Positions 10,450 through 21,000 of a stretch of 64,000 bases of DNA are shown here, piece by piece. Position 1 is the stretch's first letter; each line of letters begins with the position of its first letter. This stretch comes from Asterias rubens (taxonomy: Eukaryota; Echinodermata; Asteroidea; Forcipulatida; Asteriidae), in assembly GCF_902459465.1 (NCBI RefSeq), contig NC_047065.1:2786309-2850308 (forward strand). Direction: 5' to 3'. Both the position numbers and the translations under genes were made by a program. Under the pieces are notes generated by a model, which saw nothing but the letters and a program-made list of their open reading frames with translations, was not told the origin of the DNA and made no database searches.

Positions 10450-13400
10450 ATGGATCCCCAGCCACTTATTGGTGACTTCTACGTCAATACGACGCGTAAT
10501 GCAGAGATTTTTATTGCCGTTTATGTCTCAACAGTTGGTAAGTTACTTCAGCTTGAGTGCTATTCACACGACATCAAATTTAACTATGGTCCCATGCTCA
10601 ATTTTAGCATGGTTGTAAAATTCAGCAATGTTTGCCAGAGAACTCGAGCAGTAGAAACAAATTTGTTGTCCTTTCACACGAGGTACATTTTGTACACTTT
10701 TACAACCATGCTAGATTTTAGCGAGGGACCTTGCTTAATGGATCTCGTGTGAAAGGGGCTTTTCCCACCAAATCCTTCATTGTAGTCCGTTATGACATAG
10801 ATTTGACAGTTTGTATTTATTTGTTGTTGTGGTCTGTTGTCTCATCCGCATTGGACAATATTGGTAATTACTCAAATAATTGTAAGAATAAAAAACTTAC
10901 TTGGTAACAAGCAATGGACAGCTAGCTGGTGATAGCATAAAACATTGTGAGAAACGGCTCCCTCTGAAGTACGTATATTCTTTTAGAGAAAAGAGGTAAT
11001 TTTTCACTCAACTATTAAAAGAGTTCAGGCCTGAAGCCTTTTTAGGCATCTGGAAGCACAGATATTTGTTTAACAAGTGTGTTTTGTCTTTCAATATTCT
11101 CTTGCAACTTCGATGACCAATTGCGTCACATAATTGTCAAAGACTTTTTATTTTATGCATATTAATATGCAGTGCCACAAGTGAAAATACTGGTCTGTGA
11201 CAATTACCATAGGTGTCCAATGCCTGCGTGCCTTATAGTTAAGGATGGTATTACAGAATTTAATTTATTGATCTATATATATATTATGAACACCTTATTG
11301 GTAATAAGGTTTGAACTACCTCTAGCTACCGGGCAATCTCGGTGGTCTAGTTGGTAAGACACTGCTCTAGAATTGCAAAGGTCGTGGGCTGAATCCAACC
11401 GGAGTAATTATGCTTGCGATTTTTGTCACAGACCTTGGGAAAGTACAATGTGCTATAACACATCGGTGTATATGGGTAAAACCACAATAAACAGACATTG
11501 ATTTAGCATAGGTCTCGTCATTATTACATGTGTTTTTGAAAACTCATTAGATATTAGTCTGGTCCCCCCCCCCCTGACCAAAGATTCCTTGACGTCTCTT
11601 GTTAAATATCTTAAGTCAGGTATCACCCACGGTTAAAAATAGAGCATGACGCAACTTGTCAGGATCGGGGGTCATCTCCAGGGAAACCATGTCTACACGT
11701 ACTACAAGTTGCGATAACGTAACCCTCCTCCCAACGGCCCCCAGGCCGGAGGGTTACGAGATTATTTTGATCGTCAATTAATGACAATCTGGTTCAACAG
11801 GTATAATTTCTACATTTAGTCACCAGATTTTGCCCCATTTTTAGCACTTTTAAAAATCATGAAACTTAATCCTCAATGAACACTCAAGTCAAAACACCTT
11901 TGAAAAAATATTTTTGAAAAAAAAAAAGCTCCCCATTACTCGTTACCAAGTTAGTAAGGTTTTATGCTAGCAATTATTTTCAGAAATTACCAATAGTGTC
12001 CACTGCCTTTAAAGACCTACTAGAACGAAAATGCAAATTCGTGAACTTTGGTGAATTTCATTTAAAATGTTTTCAATCAATAAAGAAATTGAGTCATATG
12101 ACTATAACTAGGTTTTAATTGTGTAAAAAACAATAATTTCGAATACCCTTATCCATGCTGAATAATTCGCAAAAAGCTCTGTTACGTCTTTGTGTGGGAG
12201 CTCCAGTTTGTATAGCCACTTTGTTGCGGCGTGGATGTATAACAAAGCAAATTGTCATTTTGACGCACGCCGCCAACGGCACAAGTGTTCTAAGTTTTTC
12301 AAAACCTTGAGGTTGTTTTTGTGGGGCCTTGGTTTTTTTAGTCGATAATTACGAAAAATTCAGAAGTGTACAAAGAGTATCCAGAGAGACCCCGCTCGCG
12401 AGGTGGGTTTGTGGTGGCTGACCCAGCGGGGCAGGCTCGAGTATTATACAACTCAAACTTAAATTGTATTTCCGTACGTCATTAGGTTTCGTTGCAACCA
12501 TAGGAAACATCTGCGTGTTGTTCATCTTACTTCGGTTCAATACCTTCCGCAAAAAGTCCATCAACTACCTATTGGTCAACATTGCAGCCAGCGATCTGGG
12601 CGTGTCCTTCTCGGGCTACCCTATGACGTCATCATCAGCCTTCGCCGGCTATTGGTTGTTTGGCGATGGCGGCTGTCATTATTACGCATTTTGCGTGTAC
12701 ACGTGTTCCTGTTCGGCCATTGGATCGCATGTAGCTGTGGCTGTATATCGGTACATCTACGTCTGCAAACCGGCTCATAGTGAGTGAATATAAAATAGTA
12801 TAAGTTCACAAAAATGAGCCAATCTTCTGCTGAATACATTTATGATTTCAGAAGAACAAAAAATAATTTCAAACTTTTGTCATCAAGCGACAAGATTCTT
12901 TTCTGTAAATGTAAACGAAACTTAAACATTGGATTAGAGGCATCACAATCCATACTACTTATAATACTATTATCGAAGTCTTTGAAAGCGCACGTATCTA
13001 CCAACAAGGTATTTAAGGCGCTTAGTATATTTTACAGAAAGATAGGATATTGAAGTTATGAATTCTGAGACCCAATTACAAGACGGGGAACTAGCACCCA
13101 TAGCCTCATTTTGGGTAAGATTTATGACGTCATGCATAAGTATTAAGAGAGGCGTATGACGTCTAATCCATCTACATACATACGAATTCACATTCACCAT
13201 TTTCTCAAACGTATTATGTTCTTTCTTCTGATTTTTAGAACACAAATTGACCGCCAAATTGACCTTTACAGTCATCGCCAGCATATGGGCCTTTGCGCTC
13301 TTCTGGACGGTATCCCCATTGCTCGGTTGGAGCCGCTACACGTACGAGCCGTTCCGATTCTCCTGCTCTCTCGACTGGACCGGTCGCAGTCTCGCTCACA

Positions 13401-15231
13401 TCACCTATAATTCGGCTTGTGTCTTCGGCGTATTCGTGTTGCCCCTTATTGTCATGATTTATTGTTACTACGAGGTGGGGAAACGCAGCAATCAGATAAA
13501 CCCAGACAGGAGAGATGAGAGGGATAAAGGTATGGCAGTGTTTCTACAGATTCAGAAGAAGGAAAAGAAGATAGATGTACATGTGACAAAGGTGAGATAT
13601 TCATTTATTTCATCTCAATTTTTGATATGATCACTGATGTCCAGATTTGATCAAATCAGATTTCATGGACTATTGGGTTTTGGACATACCAAACAGGGAG
13701 ACAACAGAAGGTGGAGAGGTGAACAAGTACATTATAGGGGCATTGCTTGGCAACAGAAAGAGCAAGATAGGGTGAAATTTAAAATTGGTGAAGATGCTTT
13801 GCAGTGGAATGAAAACATATGCTTTCTTCTTCTTTCGTTTGATTCTCTGGACCACGGTGAACATTGAAAAAGTAGAATTGGTAGTTAAGTGACTTCAAGC
13901 TACTTGATGGTATCCTCGTCGAGGTCCCTAAGTCCCTGCTCACCTTTTGGTTGTCTGAAGTCAGGGCTGTCATAAATGATGTGGCTTATGGTTTGTGGGC
14001 TGCCACACTGACAGAGATTTGAGGGGGTAGCTCCGAAATATGCTTTAAAGGCAGTGGACACAATTGGTAATTACTCAAAATAGTTTTTAGCATAAAAACT
14101 TACTTGGTAACAAGTAATGGGGAGAGGTTGATGACCGATTGACCGATTGAGCTGAAATTTTCACAGGTTTGTTATTTTATGCATATGTAGACATACAGCA
14201 AGTGAGGAGACTGGTCTTTGACAATTACCAATAGTGTCGAGTGTCTTTAAAAGGCTAGAATGAAAGATAATTATTACAATATTTGCTGATCACAAACACG
14301 GTTCAAATTTTATGAAACGGGATTCAGCAAACAAAATACCGCAACAAGCATAACATCGTTAGGTTGTTTCCCCTTGTTTTTGTTCTTCTCCTGAAGACGA
14401 TCAGAGCAAACTGATCGAAACGTTGGGTTGTTGACCACTGGTACCACTCTTTTAAAGAGAGGTCTTTACGTGGTATTACCGCAAACCAGTCACCTCACTA
14501 CCTTTGGTCGGCAATTTGTTTAGCTTGACAGTTTTGTGAAATTGGTCCTAGACATTTCGTTTGATACTGCAGTGACTATTTTTTACATTTCCAATTTTGT
14601 TGCAGAATTTAATCATATATACAACCAGTGATTTGTTTATTTAATAACTCTTGTCAATTGTGTGTATTATCTCCTGCAGATGTGTTTTCTGTCGACAATG
14701 AGTTTTGTGATAGCCTGGACTCCATACACAATACTATGTATCTGGGTTGTCTCAATCAACAGCGACGTCCAACTCAGTCTGGCGGCCTCTCTACTCCCAA
14801 CACTCTTCGCCAAATCGTCATGCGCGATGAACCCTCTCGTGTATTTCCTCTCGAGCTCTCGTTACAGACGAGATTTCTTTAAAATATTCCGAAGACCCCG
14901 TCGAGCACGAGAATTCAACGGGACCGATCCGTATCGCCAGACTGAACGAGACGCAAACGCCGGGGGACCCTCGAACAGGGCGGATGATAACCCGTTGTAT
15001 CTCAGACGGACGGTGTCGCCCACTGGCGACATCTCAGCGTCAGTGTACTTCAACAAGGAGCGGATTTATATTGGAGATATCAAGCCCGCTGGAATAAGTC
15101 AAGAGGCTACACTGATGCAGAAAGATGCGGAGGTACTTTCACTTACTTCATCCAACAGTTCTGTGTTTCAAGTTGTTGTGAAGGAACCCAAGAAAAAGTT
15201 TGAGATGACTACAGTGCAGATAGAGATATAG
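10450..15231 (+). CDS. Opsin (retinal-binding G-protein-coupled receptor), class unresolved
   Basis: Four exons (10450-10537, 12486-12779, 13239-13591, 14680-15231) join in frame to 428 aa with consensus GT-AG introns. Seven membrane segments are visible. Diagnostic residues: GN at 36-37 in TM1, Cys93 and Cys170 for the extracellular disulfide, WTPY 258-261 in TM6, retinal Schiff-base lysine K290 in LFAKSS, and NPLVY 296-300. The residue aligned to bovine 113 is Tyr96, while Glu164 aligns with Glu181, the counterion of most invertebrate and non-visual opsins. The (E/D)RY motif reads YRY at 117-119. An N-glycosylation site (NTT, 13-15) precedes TM1. The third cytoplasmic loop is Lys/Asp/Arg-rich and the tail is about 115 aa. 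By eye it is nearest to tetraopsins (Go, neuropsin, peropsin) or an echinoderm-specific opsin; a tree is needed. Introns 1 and 3 hold MITEs and a SINE. Confidence 0.92.
10553..10765. repeat. Foldback element in opsin intron 1
   Basis: Outer arms GCTATTCACACGA / TCGTGTGAAAGGGGC enclose a second pair around CATGCTCAATTTTAGCATGG and TACAACCATGCTAGATTTT. This is the form of a small palindromic MITE. Confidence 0.7.
10849..11225. mobile_element. MITE-B-type copy, diverged, in opsin intron 1
   Basis: Ends are near GGACAATATTGGTAATTACT and ACCATAGGTGTCCAATGCC. The internal block GAAACGGCTCCCTCTGAAG is intact. Confidence 0.8.
11325..11505 (+). repeat. tRNA-derived SINE (family 2)
   Basis: The head GGTGGTCTAGTTGGTAAGAC (A-box-like) and GTCGTGGGCTGAATCC (B-box-like) are tRNA-derived. 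The tail has ACACATCGGTGTATATGGG. Related minus-strand copies are at 34,255-34,460 and 58,880-59,035. Lies in opsin intron 1. Confidence 0.75.
11705..11760. repeat. Short hairpin element (MITE-E family)
   Basis: GTTGCGATAACGTAACCCTC is followed by its partial inverse GGAGGGTTACGAG. Related copies lie at 27,186-27,252 and 27,497-27,564. Confidence 0.7.
11930..12014. mobile_element. MITE-B end fragment in opsin intron 1
   Basis: Only the terminal part is present (CCCCATTACTCGTTACCAAG through AATAGTGTCCACTGCCTTTAA). Confidence 0.8.
13592..14679. other. Opsin intron 3: contents
   Basis: Holds an internally deleted MITE-B copy (14,044-14,252) and, at 14,388-14,440, a CTCCTGAAGACGATCAGAGC...GATCGAAACGTT hairpin motif discussed in the findings. 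Reading frames in this stretch have no recognisable domains. Confidence 0.7.
14044..14252. mobile_element. MITE-B copy with internal deletion
   Basis: Both ends are intact and flanked by TTAA (TTAAAGGCAGTGGACAC and GTGTCGAGTGTCTTTAA). About 170 bp of the middle are missing compared with full copies. Confidence 0.9.
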
Positions 15232-15449
15232 AAAGTTACAACTTTAAGATCATGACAAATGCAGATAGAGATGTAGAAGTAACCACTTTGAGATCATGAA
15301 AAATGCAGATGTGAGATGTGAGAAATAGTATAGACAGATTCATTGTCAACATTATTACGCGTTGACTTTTATTATCCCAACCCTTTGCAATTTTAGACGA
15401 ATACCTACAAGAAACCGCTAAGACGTTGTCAATCTTCAGCCAAAGTCAG

Positions 15450-15455
15450 AATAAA
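15450..15455 (+). promoter_or_regulatory. Candidate poly(A) signal of the opsin gene
   Basis: First AATAAA after the opsin stop, about 220 bp downstream. Others follow at about 15,585, 15,780 and 16,345, so the true site is uncertain. Confidence 0.4.
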
Positions 15456-16497
15456 CCTTGATTTATCGGGTGTTCGGGAGACTTCTCAGTTCTGAAAAGA
15501 ACTGTTCTGTCATAAGAAGTTACCACTTTTAGATCATTATTATAATGCAGATTGAGATAGGCACATCACAACGTACAGTAGTTTAAACAATAAACTCACC
15601 CGATAATGTAGGCAGTGTGTATGCCCCAAAGTGGCACCACCATTGTGACAAGGGGAGGAACTGAGGAAATAATATCTTTCTACAAACTGATGATCATCCA
15701 TCTAAATCAAATAGAGTGTTTCCGCCAAACAGAAAACATCCCTTGAAATATTTCTGTCCAAAATGTCATATTTGATGAGAAATAAATTAATCTACTTTCG
15801 CGTTAGGAGTTTATTGCTGAGTGAGCGTTTTATTTATTACTTTTCTCGGCATCGATATGTAATGCAAAATTTGTAATCAGTTGTTCACTATTTTCTCGTG
15901 ACAGATCGATCGATCGATCGATCTCAAACTTCCACGGGTGTGTCAGTTTATGTATATTGTGAATTACATAAAGTACTTGCACTGCCAGCAATTGTTTTGT
16001 AAGTAAAAAACAATTTTGTAATGTTCCTTTAAATATTATGAGACGAACACTTGCGAGGCCAGCTAAATATAATTACGTCTGAGTAGAAAATCCATCAAAA
16101 TGGAATTAATATTACGCTTCCGGAGACAGGTCGTAAACTATTGTTCAAATTATTTATTTCTCACACTTTTCGTTTTGTGTAATACTTTTAAAGCGTGGTG
16201 TAATGTTGTTATTTAATTGTTACATAAAATGTATTTTTGTAGGTACATGTATATATATTTACACAGCATATTTTGTTTTCAAAAACAGTTCTCAAGAAAT
16301 GTGCACGGTGATTATTTTGACATTTTAATTTCAGTGACAGGATCAAAATAAAACGGCATAATAGACTTAAGTATGCGACGTATACATTGTAAAGTTTAGG
16401 TAAATTTTCTTAAAAACTATTTTGGTAGGATTTGAAACAAAGTAGGTATTTGAGCACGAAGAAAACAAAAAAAAGACAAAAAACATGGTGCGTGTAG
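15456..16497. other. Opsin-B4GALT convergent intergenic stretch, no gene seen
   Basis: AT-rich, with a (GATC)n run at about 15,905-15,925 and several AATAAA hexamers. It would contain the 3' UTR of the opsin. Confidence 0.5.
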
Positions 16498-17160
16498 CTT
16501 AAAGGCACTGGACACGATTGGTAATTACTCAAAATAATTGTTAGCCGCTAAGTAAAAACTTACTTGGTAAAAAAAAAAAAATTTAATTTGATTTCGAGAC
16601 AAAATCAAGCATCTTAAAGCCATTGGACCCTTTCGGTAAACAGTGTTGTCCAAGGTCCACACTTTGTGTACCACAACTTCTATATCAAATAACAAACCTG
16701 TGAAAATTTAGGCTCAATCGGTCATCGGAGTCGGGAGAAAACAACGGAAAAACCCACCCTTGTTTCCGCGCGTTTGGCCGTGTCATGACATGTGTTTAAA
16801 ATAAATCCGTAATTCTCGTTAACGAGAATTTATATTGTTTTTCTGTTTTCTCAAAAAGTAAAACATTTCATGGAATAATATTTCAAGAGAAGTCTTTCAC
16901 CATTGCCTTCTGTAAACCCTGTAAGTTATTTGTAAATCTGTGAACTTTTATTTTTTTTTCTGAACCGAAAGGGTCCAATGGCTTTAAAGCACACAACTTC
17001 GTGAGACAAGGGTCTTTTTTCTTCCATTATTATCTCGCAACTTCGACGACCAATTGAGTTCAAATTTTCACAGGTTTGTTATTTTTATGCATATGTTGAG
17101 ATACACCAAGTGAGAAGACTGGTCTTTGACAATTACCAATAGTGTCCAGTGTCTTTAAAG
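16498..17160. mobile_element. MITE-B copy carrying a nested MITE-C
   Basis: The left half of MITE-B (from 16,498) is interrupted at CATC-TTAA by MITE-C (about 16,613-16,988). MITE-B then resumes at AAGCACACAACTTCG and ends at 17,160. The TTAA on both sides of MITE-C is the duplicated target. Confidence 0.9.
16613..16988. mobile_element. MITE-C copy (~370 bp, TTAA-flanked)
   Basis: Inverted ends AGCCATTGGACCCTTTCGG and CCGAAAGGGTCCAATGGCT. A central palindrome ATTCTCGTTAACGAGAAT is present. Further copies lie at 22,649-23,012 and 63,050-63,426. Confidence 0.9.
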
Positions 17161-17640
17161 GGTCATCCACCTCGCAATTTACAGGCAACCAGTTCCAGGC
17201 AATCTACAAGAAGAGAATCTATTCACTTTTTGAATCCCTTCTTTTCATTTGGGATTGAAAGACATTGTTTGAAAAATGACTCATGCGCTATCAAAGTGGT
17301 CATGCAACATGCACTGCAGAACCTGGCTGCCTTCAAGTTGCCCTTACAAGTTACTTCGTGTAACAAGACCCTAATAGACTGTTATCACGCTGTCACCATC
17401 TTGGTCATGTTCCCTGTTTCCAATAACAGTAATGAATGCTAACATTCATTTCGCATGGCACCAGACTATTATTTCGTCCAGCCTCAATTTGGTTACAATG
17501 AGTTGGAATGTGGTAAAATCAAGATGACCAAACAGTGATAAAGGTCTACACTCAGGTATCCAAAAGTCTAGATTTTTTTCAAAACTGAACAATGACATTG
17601 TTAAAAACAAGTCGAATACACAAAGTAACGTAAACTCAGC
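17161..17640. other. Intergenic stretch between opsin and B4GALT, no gene seen
   Basis: One plus-strand reading frame (about 17,149-17,442) has no recognisable domain. The stretch lies downstream of the B4GALT stop and could be its 3' UTR. Confidence 0.4.
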
Positions 17641-18014
17641 TTAAAGGCGTGGACACCTTTGATAATTGTCAAAGACAGTATTTTCACTTGGTGTATCTCA
17701 ACATATCCCTAAGATAACAAACCTGTGAATATGCTGACTCAATTGGTCACGGTTGCAAGAGAATAAAGAAAGAAAAAACATCTTGCTGCAAAAATTAGTG
17801 TGCTTTCTTCAGATGCATGATAAAAAGGCGTCATATTTAAGTTTTTACATATTTAAGTGAGAATATACTTCTTTCTTAAAAACTACTCTACGTCAGAGGG
17901 AGCCGTTTCTCACAATGTTTTATACTATCAACAGCTCTCCATTGCTCGAATACCAAGTAAGTTTTTATGATAACAATTATTTTGAGAACTTACCAATAGT
18001 GTCTAGTGCCTTTA
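17641..18014. mobile_element. MITE-B copy abutting the B4GALT stop codon
   Basis: Left flank TTAA and right flank TTAG. The right end lies 1-2 bp from the B4GALT stop codon (18,016-18,018), so the B4GALT 3' UTR begins inside this element. Confidence 0.85.
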
Positions 18015-18015
18015 G

Positions 18016-21000
18016 CTATAGACGTCTTATGTCTACTGATATGTTGGTATATAAAGTATGTAACTCAATGTGTGGTTTACTGTACCGGATGCTGTTCAAA
18101 CCGTCTGTTTTGAAGCGACGACGGCTTTTTCTAAGATTTTCTCGACTGAACAAAGAAGAAGAAAAAAAGGAAAGAATTAGAAATCTGAAGTCTGGTTTAT
18201 CTTTGAGTGAGATATTACCTCTTTCTCAAAAACTACGTTACTACAGAGGGAGCCGTTGCTCACAATGTTGTATACTATCCATCAGCTCCTCGTCGCGTTG
18301 CTCGTTAAGTATTTTTTTATGAATATATATTTTAGGTAATTACCAAACGTGTCAGGTCCCTTTAAGTTACTTCTTTCTGTCATAAGATAAATGAAATAAA
18401 TGACTTACTTTTCGCTTTCTCCTGCTGAGTGGTTGGATGATCTGAAATGATTCTTTGTAATAGCTTTGTAGTGACCTGTCCGACCGCTGTAACGATTCGT
18501 TCTGAGCTGAGCAGTTGTTAACCTTTGACCCAGGTCATCGTCTTCACAACACCACCCCCAGTAGACGTTACTTAATCCGTTTATCAGTCGGAATTGGGCT
18601 GATTTGAAACCAACCACCCCGCCAAAATACGACGAGTATGGTAGACTGCAAAATACATAGAACAAAAAAGGTGTAGCTTCATTCATCTTTGTAAATGGCC
18701 GCAATACACAACTCGTTGAATAATTGTTCTGTGACCTCCATGGTAAAATCGACCCCACTGGGCTGGCAATAATTCCCAACATCTGCCCTTTTTCATCGTT
18801 GTTGTTTGTTGATGAATTGACTGAATACTAAACTCACCACACCAAGAGAAGTCGTTATGTAAGATCAAGCTATGAGGACACACAAAATGGCGGATGAACG
18901 CAATAGTCATAGAGTGCGTTCGTTTAGCTTCCCTGGGTCGACCCCGGTGTGTGGCGGTTTTTTTTCCAGGACGAACGTGGGTTATTATCTGCACACGTTC
19001 ATCCTGAAAAAAAAATACGCCACACACCGGGGTCGACCCGGGGAAGCTAAACGAACGCACCCATAGTATGAAACCTATTAGAGAAATTGTTTTACCTGTA
19101 ATTTCGATTGTCAGCACCCGATACAAAGTGTCGAGGCATGTTGATGCATTCATAAGGATTGAATTCGCTTTGAGGTATTTGATCGACATCGTGGAAAACA
19201 TAGCAGTCCCAATTAGAGAAATGTTGGGACTCAAGAAATCCAATGTTCATCAGCATCCCACGATTGAACAGTAGATCATTCTCCTTTAAACAAATAACAA
19301 CACAATTCTTTATTGGATTTGAGGCATTGCATGGTGAGGTATATTTTGCGGTAACCACACCATCTACTTGCCAGGGGCCAATTTCATAGAGCTGCTTAAG
19401 CACAAATTTTGCTTAAGCACGAAAACAGCTCGCTTATTTTACACATGTTACTGGCCAAAATGTTATGCCATATACATTGATTGTGACTGGTAATTAGCTG
19501 TTGTTTACTTAGCATAACAATTGAGTGGAGTCTTGGCCGGTAATCTGATTTTACTAAGCAAGGATTTTTTTTGCTTAAGCAGAAAGCAGCTTAAGAAAAT
19601 AAAACAAAATCTCTTCTCGGACAATTCTCAGTTTGGTCGACATTAAATTCTAAAATTTAAAAGCGAGATAACTATGAAAGAAAAAAAAACCTTGCCACAC
19701 GAAGTTGTGTGCTATCAGATGCTTGATTTCGAGACCTCAAATTCTAAACTTGAGGTAACGAAACCATAATGTGCGAGGCGGACGGGACACTATTCATTCT
19801 TAAATTTACTGCAATATTATTTTTTAGGATGAACAGAGTTTCAAAAGATTCTATGGAAAAATAACTACCTCTTGTAAAAAACTCCATAAATCTTCAGTTC
19901 AGTATTGATGAATGAAAAAGGTCAAGATGTATATTCTGAATCAGCTCAAAAATACCCCACGACAACGTTTACCTGATTAATGACAAATATTCCGAACTCA
20001 AGTAGCTGCTTTTGAAGGAATGGTACCATGTATCGCAGAAATGTTGCCAATTGGGCGGTGCGATTCCGAAATGGGACGACAATAGCTACCTGTTAATGTA
20101 AAAAAAAAAAAGTTAAATGCCAAGCAAGAAGTCATATCTGAGATGTTAGTTGGTAAACTAGGAAGTTTACTGAAAAAAATACATCCACGGTTTATTATCA
20201 AATTACGAAATCAGTTCTGTTTTTTTAAATAGGTTTAAAACAAAAACCCTCAACAGTTGAGAAATTTGAGACTGCGGCCATTCGAAACAAACTATTTTGG
20301 CTCCGAATATCGGTGTCATCAGGAATCTATCCCACGGAGATTCTTAATCCAATAATTGGAAATCACCAATAGTTTCCAATTTAACTTGAAGAGGAAAGTT
20401 TCTTACCCTCCACCTTGATCGGCATTTTCCAGGTCGATAAATACCCCCTGGTATGTAAATATAACCGCCATGTTGAACACCAAGAGAAGCTAACCTCTCA
20501 AGTGTATGGTTGCTGCTGTTATCACCACCGATGTCTCCTTCTTTTTTAAGTGTATGCCCTGTCGATACCGCATCTCGAATCTCTTGAAGGCGATTGTCGA
20601 ACACGAAGTGTTCAACTTCATTCACTTCGATTGTTGTTGATAAGTCCATTTCCCTGTCGTTCTCTAGTGATTAATTAGAAATAATATAATGTTAATTAAT
20701 TATTGGGGAGCTTGAGGGGGGGGGGTGACTGCTCTAAGGAAGCGTATTGCCACCATATAAATTTAAAAACTCTCTTGCTGTGTACTAATACACGGTAACT
20801 TATCGTGAACATTTTGCCACCCATTGTCTTTGATTTGGGTCTTGCTCGATTTCTTTCTGTTTTTATTTTAGGGTTTTTTATACCTCTTGCCTTGTGCGTG
20901 GTGTTTTGTGTTTTGTTTGTTTCCTATCACTATTGTTACATTTTACTGTTTTACCGTTATGTTAAACGTTTTTATCCATCCCGTTATTGGTTCTTGCACT

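Noticed and set aside
12349..12839. Minus-strand frames opposite opsin exon 2
   Set aside because: They are antisense shadows of the opsin exon, which has clear TM1-TM3 signatures.
18683..19243. A 186-residue minus-strand frame across the B4GALT exon 5-6 region
   Set aside because: It reads a different frame of the B4GALT exons and through the MITE-D hairpin; no domain is seen.
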